A stretch of DNA of 8,687 nt, from positions 1-8,687 of the forward strand of contig JAFGRR010000717.1 in NCBI GenBank assembly GCA_016935035.1, given 5' to 3'. This document shows positions 1 through 6,781 of the stretch, one piece after another. This DNA is from Phycisphaerae bacterium (GTDB lineage: Bacteria > Planctomycetota > Phycisphaerae > UBA1845 > Fen-1342). Each line of letters begins with the position of its first letter. The first letter of the stretch is position 1. The notes under the pieces are model-generated. The model saw only the letters and a list, made by a program, of their open reading frames with translations. It was not told the DNA's origin and made no database searches. Both the position numbers and the translations under genes were made by a program.

Positions 1-406
1 CGCCCATTGCCCAATATTCGTTACTGCAGCCACCCGTAGGTGTCCGGGCAGTGTCTCAGTCCCGATGAGGCGGGTCACGCTCTCACGCCCGCTACCCGTC
101 GCCGCCTTGGTGAGCCGTTACCTCACCAACAAGCTGATAGGACATAGGCCGATCCCGGACCGGCAGGCCCGAAGGTCCCCACCTTTGATCGCTGAGCCAG
201 GCGACTCTACGATCTCATCCGGTATTAGCAGCACTTTCGCAAAGGGATTGCTCCCGCTGTTATCCCGGAGTCCGAGGTACGTTACCTATGCATTACTCTC
301 CCGTCCGCCACTAACCGTCGATGCAAGCAAAGACGGTCCGTACGACTTGCATGTCTTAGCCATGCCGCCAGCGTTCGTTCTGAGCCAGGATCAAACTCTC
401 CAGTTT
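1..406 (-). rRNA. rrs: 16S ribosomal RNA, 5' part (truncated by the window edge)
   Basis: Read on the minus strand, this is the 5' end of a small-subunit rRNA. The universal 27F site AGAGTTTGATCCTGGCTCAG lies at 399-380, followed by GAACGCTGGCGGC and the ACATGCAAGTCG block. Further in are the GGCGGACGGG and CTAATACCGGATG segments, GGGACTGAGACACTGCCC, and finally AACGAATATTGGGCAATGG at the left edge. Aligning AAACTGGAGAGTTTGATC to the E. coli mature 5' end puts base 1 of the rRNA at about 406. Only about 406 of some 1,500 bases are present; the rest, and presumably 23S and 5S, lie to the left of the window. The lineage signal is planctomycete/PVC-like, judged by eye only. Open frames crossing this segment are spurious. 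Confidence 0.98.
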
Positions 407-649
407 GAAGAGTTATTGGTAACGGCCCGAGGGCCGTTTCCATCCTGTAAGGAATTGCTCGATTCAGCCACGCTGCATGCGACTGATCGAGACACCGTCC
501 GCGTCCTCCAGTCTCCCGGAGCACCGGACGGCGGGTTTATAGTTCGAGCGCCACGGCCAAGTAGCAGCCAAGCCGCCACGCTCGTCACATTCTCGCAGCT
601 TCGTCCACTGTTCACTTGTCAGAGATCAAACCCCCGGATGTCCGGGGGG
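407..649 (-). other. rRNA operon leader (transcribed spacer upstream of 16S)
   Basis: This is the stretch between the predicted rRNA promoter and the mature 16S 5' end, about 240 bases on the minus strand, with no supported gene. It contains two compact hairpins: one at its very start (631-648) and one at 421-438, 15 bases before the mature end. The second has arms AACGGCC and GGCCGTT around a four-base loop. Hairpins near the mature end are typical of leader sequences that are processed or bound by antitermination factors. I did not find a convincing canonical boxA. A TATAAA hexamer read on the minus strand at 541-536 lacks a good -35 and was not called as a second promoter. Confidence 0.6.
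631..648 (-). other. GC-rich hairpin at the predicted start of the rRNA transcript
   Basis: Arms CCCCCGGA and TCCGGGGG (8 bp) close a 2-base loop, or 7 bp around a 4-base loop. On the minus strand the hairpin is followed by TTTGATC, so the U-run is only three bases long. It begins within a base or two of the predicted rRNA transcription start. It could be a 5' stabilising hairpin, an attenuator, or a terminator for read-through from the right. The sequence alone does not decide between these. Confidence 0.5.
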
Positions 650-655
650 CCCATC

Positions 656-683
656 ATAGTATCACCGAATTCGTAGCCTGCAA
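656..683 (-). promoter_or_regulatory. Probable rRNA promoter (sigma-70 type, extended -10)
   Basis: On the minus strand a -35 hexamer TTGCAG (683-678) is followed by a 16-base spacer and a -10 hexamer TACTAT (661-656). TG precedes the -10 hexamer with one base between, giving the extended -10 form TGATACTAT. Upstream, at about 684-715, the minus strand is A/T-rich (TTATTTTCG, and AAAAAA further up), which fits an UP element as at other rRNA promoters. The predicted start is near 649, about 240 bases before the mature 16S. The assignment rests on position, spacing and direction and has not been tested. Confidence 0.6.
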
Positions 684-1016
684 GAGGCTGAAACGAAAAT
701 AAGCCCTATTACCGCGAGTTTTTTCCGTCTGCCGGCTACCGCATCCATCAAACCTCGCGCACACGCGTCTCCGCTGATACCACTGACCGGCCAACACGCC
801 GTCAGAAGCCCTCACGCAGCGTTTGCGCCGCCTCGAAAGGACACCTCGTTCGCTCGTACGATGTTCCTGTCGTTTTCGACGGGCGGTAAAGTAGCGACCC
901 GGGGAGGTGGTAGACGCGTCGCACCACCGGCACAGCCGGGCTGGATCCCGGCCTCCGTGGTCATGATTCGACCGCCGGCATGCGACCATGCTATTGGCAG
1001 AAAGGGAGGTTTCCAC
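684..1016. other. Divergent intergenic spacer between the rRNA operon and the lipoprotein gene
   Basis: About 330 bases without a supported gene. The left end carries the A/T-rich upstream part of the rRNA promoter. A 6-bp hairpin GCCGGG/CCCGGC lies at 935-952, with no U-run after it. No convincing plus-strand promoter for the lipoprotein gene was found: the best -10-like hexamer, TAAAGT at 887-892, has a poor -35. The lipoprotein frame stays open back to an ATG at 861, but that extension lacks a ribosome site and would precede the signal peptide, so this part is treated as non-coding. Confidence 0.5.
1001..1009 (+). promoter_or_regulatory. Ribosome binding site deciding the lipoprotein start
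   Basis: AAAGGGAGG, 7 bases before the ATG at 1017. It supports 1017 over the in-frame ATG at 861, which has no such site. The resulting N-terminus is a standard lipoprotein signal peptide. Confidence 0.8.
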
Positions 1017-3119
1017 ATGCAAAGGCGTTCAGGCACCCGTACGGGGCTCATCGTGATCGTGCTCGCCGGCGGGCTTACGCTCTGGCTCGGGGGTTGCCCC
1101 ATTACCGACACCACCGGCGGGAATACCACGCCGACCGTCGCCGGCTTGCAGGTCTTCGCATCCTCCGACGAACTCCTGACTTACGTCAAGGAGCAGGCCC
1201 GCGAGCGCGTCAGCGCCCAGCAACGCGACTCGTACTGGAACTTCTTTAGCCTTGGCGGTGCCGCCGCGCCTACCGCCATGGAGGAAGGTGCCACGGCGAG
1301 TGATGACAGTGGCGACGGCGCTTCACCCGGATATTCGCAGACCAACCTGCAAGAGGCCGGCGTTGACGAGGCCGACATCTTCAAGTCCGATGGCACGAAC
1401 TTCTACATCGCTGACGATTCCACCCTGCGCATCGTGCAGGCCGACCCGCTCGCTGGACTCGCGCAGGTCGCCGAGATACAGGTCGGCGACGACATTCAGG
1501 ACCTCTACATCTACGGCGACAGCATCATCGTCATCGGTTATCGGTACATGGACGTCGATCCCAACGACTACCCATATCCAATGCCACGCTGGGGTTACGG
1601 ATGGGGATGGTACGGCGTGCAGCGGTTGCAGGTGTCGCAGATTGACGTCAGCGACCCGGCCAGCCCCGTCCAGACTCATCAACTGGAAATCGACGGCAGC
1701 CTGGTTGACTCGCGGCTCGCCGATGGCCGGTTGGTCATAATCAGCTCGGTCACTCCCGAACTGCCGACCGACACCTACGAGATTCAGGAGCTGACCCTGG
1801 ACAGCATCATGCCGGCCGTTACCACGTCATCGGGCGACGCCCCGGCCGTGAGCTGGGCCCAGTGGTACTATCCGAACGATCGCGATGGCGTCTTCACCAC
1901 GACCGTCATGACGCTCGACGCCGCCAATGTCGAGAGCGTCATCGGTTCTTTGGCCATAATCGGCGATGCCGGGACGATTTACATGTCGCCCGAGGCCCTG
2001 TATCTAACCGACGATGAGGTGGCGGCCGACGATCTGTATCGCCCCGTGACCGCGATCCACAAGATAACGTTCGACGCTGGCGGTGTGCCGCAATACGCGG
2101 CCAGTGGTTCCGTGCCCGGTCGCCTGAACAACCAGTTCTCGCTGAGCGAGAACGAGGGCTATCTGCGAGTCGCAACGCACGTCGAGGAGTACGGCATGTT
2201 CATCGAGCCTTGGTTTGGCGACGTTGTCATCGGGATCGCGGTGAGTAACGCCGAAGCTCAGATGCGCACGCCGACCGAGCCGTTCAATGCCGTCTATGTC
2301 CTTGGGCAGGCTGGGGATACGCTCAAGGTAATCGGCCTGATCGACAACATCGCCCCCGGTGAAGACATCTATGCGGTTCGGTTCATGGGCGACCACGGGT
2401 TTGTCGTCACTTTCGAGCAGATTGATCCGCTGTTCGTCATGGATCTGACTGACCCGACGGATCCGACGATCGCGGGCAACCTCAAGATCCCCGGGTTCAG
2501 CGAGTACCTGCACCCATGGGGTGACAACTACCTGATCGGCGTCGGCCAGTCGACGGCCGAGTCGCGGTGGGGCGGCACAATCACGGACGGCATCCAGTTG
2601 TCACTGTTTGACGTCAGCGACTGGTCTGATCCCCAGGTTGTACAACAGGTTACGATCGGCGAGCAGGGCTCGTACAGCGACGTCAGCAGCACTCACAAGG
2701 CCTTCACGTTCCTGCCGGAGTCCGGCCTGCTGGCACTGCCGGGACAGGTGACCTCCGGCACGGCTGCGTACGGCTGGCCGACAGAGTACAGCAGCGTGGT
2801 CGTGCTAGTTTCGGTCGACGCAGCCACCGGTTTCACCGAGTTGGGTCGGCTCGACATGATTGCCGAACGACAGGGCGATTACTCGGAGTATTACTACGGG
2901 CCGTACTGGCGCCGCGCGGCGTTCATCGGCGACGCGTTGTACGCGGTCTCCGACGCCGGCGTGAACGCCGCCCCGATCGCTGATCTCGCTCAGACGATCT
3001 CGGTTCAGTTCCCGATGCCGGAGGATTACGAACCTTGGGGTGGAGTGTATCCCGAGGAGGACACCGGAGAAGGCGTCACCAGCTCACCCGGAACAGCCGG
3101 CGCCCCGGACGACGAATAG
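1017..3119 (+). CDS. Secreted lipoprotein with C-terminal beta-propeller domain (Beta_propel / COG4880 type)
   Basis: A 700-residue protein of unknown biochemical role, predicted to be a membrane-anchored lipoprotein outside the cytoplasm. The start at 1017 is chosen because AAAGGGAGG (1001-1009) ends 7 bases upstream and because the protein then begins with a proper lipoprotein signal: basic MQRRSGTR, a hydrophobic stretch at 11-24, and the lipobox L-G-G-C with lipidated Cys27. The frame upstream to 861 would bury this signal. The family signature TNLQEAGVDEADIFKSDG is at about residues 109-126. Blade motifs include DVSDPASPV at about 210 and DLTDPTDPT at about 476, followed by the family-typical SEYLHPWGDNYLIGVG at about 495. 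The last 30 residues are an acidic, Gly/Pro-rich tail. An aromatic-rich insertion sits near 184-200. Such propellers usually mediate binding; no ligand can be named here. The gene stands alone and converges on the orphan gene to its right. Confidence 0.9.
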   Translation: MQRRSGTRTGLIVIVLAGGLTLWLGGCPITDTTGGNTTPTVAGLQVFASSDELLTYVKEQARERVSAQQRDSYWNFFSLGGAAAPTAMEEGATASDDSGDGASPGYSQTNLQEAGVDEADIFKSDGTNFYIADDSTLRIVQADPLAGLAQVAEIQVGDDIQDLYIYGDSIIVIGYRYMDVDPNDYPYPMPRWGYGWGWYGVQRLQVSQIDVSDPASPVQTHQLEIDGSLVDSRLADGRLVIISSVTPELPTDTYEIQELTLDSIMPAVTTSSGDAPAVSWAQWYYPNDRDGVFTTTVMTLDAANVESVIGSLAIIGDAGTIYMSPEALYLTDDEVAADDLYRPVTAIHKITFDAGGVPQYAASGSVPGRLNNQFSLSENEGYLRVATHVEEYGMFIEPWFGDVVIGIAVSNAEAQMRTPTEPFNAVYVLGQAGDTLKVIGLIDNIAPGEDIYAVRFMGDHGFVVTFEQIDPLFVMDLTDPTDPTIAGNLKIPGFSEYLHPWGDNYLIGVGQSTAESRWGGTITDGIQLSLFDVSDWSDPQVVQQVTIGEQGSYSDVSSTHKAFTFLPESGLLALPGQVTSGTAAYGWPTEYSSVVVLVSVDAATGFTELGRLDMIAERQGDYSEYYYGPYWRRAAFIGDALYAVSDAGVNAAPIADLAQTISVQFPMPEDYEPWGGVYPEEDTGEGVTSSPGTAGAPDDE

Positions 3120-3146
3120 CGTGAGTTTGCGTGCGGCGGCAGCCGT

Positions 3147-3198
3147 CGTGCCTGACGTTTCCATCGCGGTTGTACGCTACCCGGGAACGTCAGGCACG
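3147..3198. repeat. Long inverted repeat (13 bp perfect, extendable to 16) after the lipoprotein gene
   Basis: Left arm CGTGCCTGACGTT (3147-3159) and right arm AACGTCAGGCACG (3186-3198) are exact reverse complements. Three more pairs, one of them G-T, extend the stem to 3162/3183 around a 20-base loop. It begins 27 bases after the lipoprotein stop codon. It is strong enough to act as a transcript 3' end or stabilising hairpin, but there is no T-run, so it is not a classical intrinsic terminator. It may instead be a dispersed repeat. Confidence 0.7.
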
Positions 3199-3292
3199 GC
3201 CCCAAGCGGGCGGTGGCACGGCGAAGACAACATGGCTCATGGAGCCGTCGCACACGGGATGCGTGGTTAGAACATCCCCAAACCGCGATTCT

Positions 3293-3380
3293 GGTCCGAG
3301 CAGCGACCGTGAGGGAGCGGTTGTGCCGCAAAACGAGCGGTTTCTCAGTCAACCGCTTCCTGACGGGCGCGGCTCGGTCT
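3293..3380. repeat. REP-like element: two inverted 30-bp copies
   Basis: The plus-strand copy at 3351-3380 begins AACCGCTTCCTGACGG. The copy at 3293-3322 is its inverse; read on the minus strand it begins AACCGCTCCCTCACGG. The two agree at 24 of 30 positions by my count and flank a 28-base centre. Paired, imperfect, GC-rich intergenic copies of this kind are the layout of bacterial REP/BIME elements. In one frame the copies translate as NRSLTVAAR (left, minus strand) and NRFLTGAAR (right, plus strand), which explains the spurious open frames here. No transposase is linked in this window. Confidence 0.6.
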
Positions 3381-3446
3381 TAGGACAGCTTGTAGGAATT
3401 CGTTAGACAGCCGGGCGAAACAGGCTGCGAGGGGATGTATGAAGAA

Positions 3447-3480
3447 AGCGGGATGCCGCCCACGCCGGTGGCATCCCGCT
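3447..3480 (-). terminator. Intrinsic terminator, probably bidirectional
   Basis: Perfect 11-bp arms AGCGGGATGCC (3447-3457) and GGCATCCCGCT (3470-3480) enclose a 12-base loop. On the minus strand the stem is followed by TTCTTC, which fits termination of the orphan gene whose stop lies 30 bases upstream of the stem. On the plus strand it is followed by ATTGTTTGAG, so it may also stop read-through from the lipoprotein gene. This suits its position between convergent genes. Confidence 0.75.
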
Positions 3481-3509
3481 ATTGTTTGAGTTCATTGTGC
3501 CGGCGTTGG

Positions 3510-3818
3510 TTACACCGGCGTGACCGTGATCCAGCGTTCGACGCTGGCCAAGTCGCGGATTACGTCCAGGGTGGCCCGGACGGTGTACTTGGCGCCGGGG
3601 GTCAACTGGACGTTCGGCCGGGTCTTCATCTGGTGGTGCCACATACGACCGCCGCGGCGTTTCGTCTGCCACGAGGGCCGATTGGCCTTCATCACGCGGT
3701 GGAATTTGGCGACCGCGGGATCCTTTCGGCACACGCGGTAAAGCGTTTTGACGGCTGCAGCTTTGGCCGGGGCGGCCTTGATTTCGACGGAGACGTCGGT
3801 CCCGGGGGTGATGTCCAT
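3510..3818 (-). CDS. Small basic orphan protein, function unknown
   Basis: A 102-residue protein that I do not recognise. The start at 3818 has GGAG at 3829-3826, 7 bases upstream. A near-consensus promoter (3857-3885) and a terminator right after the stop make this a well-supported single-gene transcription unit. The protein has about 20 Lys/Arg against 7 Asp/Glu. The charge is concentrated in a central segment, residues 37-66, with KRRGGR at 53-58 and two adjacent His at 61-62. The ends resemble each other weakly: TPG at 4-6 and at 73-75, each followed by an alternating beta-like stretch and ending in AAVKTLYRV and ASVERWITV. No signal peptide or membrane segment is visible, so it is probably cytoplasmic. 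Nucleic-acid or ribosome binding is a guess from the charge only; a structural role is equally possible. Confidence 0.75.
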   Translation of the reverse strand: MDITPGTDVSVEIKAAPAKAAAVKTLYRVCRKDPAVAKFHRVMKANRPSWQTKRRGGRMWHHQMKTRPNVQLTPGAKYTVRATLDVIRDLASVERWITVTPV

Positions 3819-3856
3819 GTGCTCACTCCAGATCCACGGATATTAACGAGCCTCGC

Positions 3857-3885
3857 AGTATAGCGGCCTTGGCGGGTGCTCGCAA
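3857..3885 (-). promoter_or_regulatory. Sigma-70-like promoter of the orphan gene
   Basis: On the minus strand -35 TTGCGA (3885-3880), a spacer of exactly 17 bases, then -10 TATACT (3862-3857), which matches the consensus at five of six positions. The predicted start near 3850 gives a short leader of about 30 bases ending in the GGAG site. This is the best-formed promoter in the window by hexamer match and spacing. Confidence 0.65.
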
Positions 3886-3998
3886 GGGGGCACCGCCCGC
3901 GCCGTTAGTCGCTGCGGCAGGTCCTGATTGGCGCTTCACGCCGGCGACAATGTCTAGCTTCAGGCCACTGCGCCGGCCGTTCGCTTGCCGGAATCGGG

Positions 3999-6575
3999 TT
4001 ACTTCAAAACACGCCACTCGAGCAGGCCGCCGCTGAATTCCGGCTGTAGCTGGACTTCGAGCCGCAGGCCGGTGGTGGTGACAGGCTTGAACTCGACTCG
4101 GTTGAAGGCATTGGGCTCGACGCCGAGGGCGGCCTTGGGTTCGACAGGCTGCCACTGGTCGCCGGCCTTGTACAGCAGCCGCCAGCTTTGCGGTACGCGA
4201 CAGCCGCCATTCTCCTTCTCGCGGTCGTCGAACCAGTATACCTCGACGGCCGCGATGGTTTGCTCGCCGGCGAAATCGTACTGGACCCACTCGGCGGTGC
4301 CCTTGTGATCCCACCAAGTGTAGTGGTAAGCGTCGGCGTCGTTGGACGATTTCGGCTCGTTCAGATCGTTGACGGCCGCAGGGCTCCACAGCGGTTCGGC
4401 GAAGTCACGCGTGTGCGAGACGGTCACCTTGCTCTGCGAGGCGATGGTCGGAATTGGTAGCGGCTCGCAGGCGGACGGCGTGCGGGCGTGCCAGACCTCC
4501 ATCTCGCCCGGTCCACGGTGGGCCCAGGCATAGTAGGGGATCAGCCGCAGCGAACGCTTGGTCTTAATCAACTCGCCGGTCTTGGCGTCGTGCCGCATGG
4601 AGCATGCACTGCCGTCGAGCACCATGACGCCGCCGAGTAAGTCGGGCTCGATTTTAGTTTGGAACGTCACATCGTCGGGCAGCACGAGGTTCAGTACCTT
4701 GCCGTCGTTGTCCTGGGCCTCAGCACAGAAGACAATCGGGCCGCGCTCGATGGCCGTCCTGTCGGCGTCGCACTCGACCTGATTGCAGGCGACGACGCGG
4801 CGGATCGGCATGGGCATGTTCAGCCGGACGACGTCGCCGGGCTGCCACGTCCGCGTGATGCGGGCGTAGCCCTGGTCGGTGTCGGTGGAGACGGCCTCGC
4901 CGTTGACGGTCAGTGTGACCTTGGCATCGCTCTTGGTGAGGAAGCTGTAGAGCTCGCTCGGAGTGGGCTCGTTACGCGTCCAGCCTGGGATGCGGACACA
5001 GAGGGTCATTTCGCCGGCCTGGTCGGGTGTTACTGTCAGCTCAACATCACCGTCCCACGGGTAGCGTGTCTGTTGCGTGACACGCACCGGCTGTTCGGAA
5101 ACATCGAACGTCGCTTCGCTCTGCACGAACAGGTTGACGTACAACCGGTCGTCACGCACGGCGTAGACGTATCCCGGCAGCGACGGCATGAAGCGTGCGA
5201 CGTTCGTCGGGCAGCACGAGCAGCCGAACCACGGCTGGCGTTTGCGCGTGTTGTAGTTGAAGCGGTACTTGCCGTCGGATTCGAGCGGGTTGGTGTAGAA
5301 GAACTCGTCGCCGCTCAGCGACACGCCGGAGAGATAGCCGTTGTAGAGCACGCGTTCGAAGACATCCATGTACTTCGCGTCGCCGTGCAACAGGAACAGG
5401 CGGTGGTTCCAGAGCATGTTGGCGATCGCGGCACAGGTTTCGTTGTAGGCGGTGCGATTGGGCAGTTCGAATCCCTCGCCAAACGCCTCGCCACCGTGCT
5501 GCGCGCCGATGCCGCCGGTGATGTACAGCTTCTGCGTGACGACGTCTTCCCAGATGCGGTCGATGGCCTTGATGTAGCTCTGGTCGCCGGTGAGGGCGGC
5601 GACGTCGGCCATGCCGGAGTAGAGATAGCCGGCCCGGACGGCGTGTCCGGCGGCCTCGGTTTGCTCGATGACCGGCATGTGGTCCTGACAGTAGGGCGGG
5701 CAGCTCTCGTACGTGTACAGTTTGCGTCCGTTGGCGTGGCCGCGCTCGTCGAGGAAGAACTTCGCCAGCTTCAGATAACGCTCGTCGCCGGTGACGCGGT
5801 AGAGCTTCACGAGTCCGATCTCGATCTCTTCGTGGCCGGGCACGTCGCGTTTCCTGTCGGGGCCAAAGGTGCTGTCGACCAGGTCGGCGTTCTTGAGCGC
5901 GATATCCAGCAGCGAACGTTTGCCGGTTGCCAGGTAGTGCGCCACCGCCGCCTCGTACATGTGGCCCACGTTGTACAACTCGTGAGACTGTTCAAGGTAC
6001 GACCAGCGCGTTTTGCCGGCACCGTCGACCTCGTGGGTGGGATCGATCGTGCGCGGCGTATACAAATAGCCGTCATCTTCTTGGGCGGCGGCGATCTTGG
6101 TGATCAGGTCGTCGAGGTATTTGTCCAACTCCGGATCGGGATGCATCGCCAGCGAGTACGCCGCCCCCTCGATGACCTTGAAGACGTCCGAGTCGTCGTA
6201 GCGGATGCCCTTGAACTCGCCTTCCATCAGGTCGCCGGCCTTCGCGAAGTTGTCGATGCGCCCGGTTTCCTCGCACTTCTTGAAGTCGTAGGGGATGGTG
6301 ACCCGACGATTCGTCTCCAGACGCGGCGCCCAGAAGCTGTCGGTGAACAGCACCTTCGTAAACGGCACCGGCTCGAAGCTGTAATCGTGTGTCTGTCCGC
6401 CGATGCCCGTTTGGTTTTCACTCATCGCGTTTCTTCCCGTGTTTCCCGTTGGTGAATCCGAGGTGTCTGCTACATCCGCCAATTGCACGGCGCCGGCGGC
6501 GAGTACCACTGACAACACTGCGAGTGCGGTCACGATCCGCTTTGTGTAGCGGTGGCCGTTGCTGCTGAGGTTCAT
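3999..6575 (-). CDS. Secreted GH127-family glycosidase (beta-L-arabinofuranosidase type) with C-terminal sandwich domain
   Basis: An 858-residue glycoside hydrolase. Known GH127 members (HypBA1) release beta-L-arabinofuranose using a zinc-bound cysteine nucleophile. The start at 6575 gives a signal peptide (KR at 12-13, hydrophobic 14-30, likely cleavage after AAGA) and has GGGAG 10 bases upstream. The GH127 region runs from about residue 70 (VPFTKVLFTDSFWAPRL). Family residues are visible: GGEAFGE with the likely acid/base Glu363, NETC with Glu379 and Cys381, and CSCCP with Cys454 and Cys455 as zinc ligands and nucleophile. Residue numbers are my alignment to HypBA1 by eye. The last 145 residues or so (from about 713) look like an F5/8C-like carbohydrate-binding beta-sandwich with WVQYDF and VEVYWFDD. 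Substrate is inferred; related families (GH146, other DUF1680 proteins) act on other arabinosides. A second start at 6425 with a stronger ribosome site would give a form without the signal peptide. Confidence 0.92.
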   Translation of the reverse strand: MNLSSNGHRYTKRIVTALAVLSVVLAAGAVQLADVADTSDSPTGNTGRNAMSENQTGIGGQTHDYSFEPVPFTKVLFTDSFWAPRLETNRRVTIPYDFKKCEETGRIDNFAKAGDLMEGEFKGIRYDDSDVFKVIEGAAYSLAMHPDPELDKYLDDLITKIAAAQEDDGYLYTPRTIDPTHEVDGAGKTRWSYLEQSHELYNVGHMYEAAVAHYLATGKRSLLDIALKNADLVDSTFGPDRKRDVPGHEEIEIGLVKLYRVTGDERYLKLAKFFLDERGHANGRKLYTYESCPPYCQDHMPVIEQTEAAGHAVRAGYLYSGMADVAALTGDQSYIKAIDRIWEDVVTQKLYITGGIGAQHGGEAFGEGFELPNRTAYNETCAAIANMLWNHRLFLLHGDAKYMDVFERVLYNGYLSGVSLSGDEFFYTNPLESDGKYRFNYNTRKRQPWFGCSCCPTNVARFMPSLPGYVYAVRDDRLYVNLFVQSEATFDVSEQPVRVTQQTRYPWDGDVELTVTPDQAGEMTLCVRIPGWTRNEPTPSELYSFLTKSDAKVTLTVNGEAVSTDTDQGYARITRTWQPGDVVRLNMPMPIRRVVACNQVECDADRTAIERGPIVFCAEAQDNDGKVLNLVLPDDVTFQTKIEPDLLGGVMVLDGSACSMRHDAKTGELIKTKRSLRLIPYYAWAHRGPGEMEVWHARTPSACEPLPIPTIASQSKVTVSHTRDFAEPLWSPAAVNDLNEPKSSNDADAYHYTWWDHKGTAEWVQYDFAGEQTIAAVEVYWFDDREKENGGCRVPQSWRLLYKAGDQWQPVEPKAALGVEPNAFNRVEFKPVTTTGLRLEVQLQPEFSGGLLEWRVLK

Positions 6576-6750
6576 TCCGGTGGTTCTCCCTGCTTGCCAT
6601 GCCGACAGCGGCGAGGCGCTGCCGCCGTGTACCGGGCGACGTCCCGTCGGCCGTCCTGGTCGCCTGCGTTCGGGGGCGGCTGTCCCGGCGGTTGGGCCGG
6701 GGGGCTCGTGGGTCCCGTGTCGCGCAGGCGACATGAAACGGTACATTCTA
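6576..6750 (-). promoter_or_regulatory. Long GC-rich leader and possible promoter of the GH127 gene
   Basis: On the minus strand TAGAAT (6750-6745) is a good -10 hexamer but lacks a recognisable -35, so a promoter here is only possible. If used, the leader is about 160 bases. It contains a perfect 10-bp inverted repeat, GTCGCCTGCG (6659-6668) and CGCAGGCGAC (6723-6732), enclosing a very GC-rich 54-base segment. No known riboswitch is recognised. An open frame in phase with the gene extends back to an ATG at 6746; its Pro/Arg/Gly-rich translation would precede the signal peptide, so it is treated as untranslated. Confidence 0.35.
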
Positions 6751-6781
6751 GCGTGTTAGCCTCAAAAGCGGTACTCGACAT

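Larger units (their letters stand above)
3120..3446. other. Intergenic region rich in inverted repeats
   Basis: Between the convergent lipoprotein and orphan genes there is no supported coding sequence. It holds a long inverted repeat (3147-3198) and a pair of inverted REP-like copies (3293-3380), and it is bounded on the right by a terminator hairpin (3447-3480). The open frames running through it on both strands owe their existence to the repeat sequence and show no ribosome sites. Confidence 0.6.

Noticed and set aside
536..541. TATAAA on the minus strand as a second rRNA promoter
   Set aside because: No acceptable -35 at 16-18 bases; the nearest TTGG is 13 bases away.
65..676. 203-codon plus-strand open frame across the left edge
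   Set aside because: It runs antisense through the 16S rRNA gene and its leader and promoter; the rRNA identity is certain.
861..1016. N-terminal extension of the lipoprotein gene to the ATG at 861
   Set aside because: No ribosome site at 861; the extension would precede a complete lipoprotein signal peptide that has its own AAAGGGAGG site.
3026..3406. Several short open frames on both strands between the lipoprotein and orphan genes
   Set aside because: They are produced by the inverted repeats and REP-like copies and lack ribosome sites.
3435..3863. 142-codon plus-strand frame opposite the orphan gene
   Set aside because: The minus strand has the promoter, ribosome site and terminator; the plus frame starts in the terminator hairpin and has no support.
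4659..6455. 598-codon plus-strand open frame opposite the GH127 gene
   Set aside because: It is an antisense shadow of a clearly coding, GC-rich gene; its translation is repetitive Val/Ala/Gly/Asp-rich text with no family motif.
6576..6746. Extension of the GH127 protein to the ATG at 6746
   Set aside because: The added 57 residues are Pro/Arg/Gly-rich, precede the signal peptide, and the ATG overlaps a likely -10 region.
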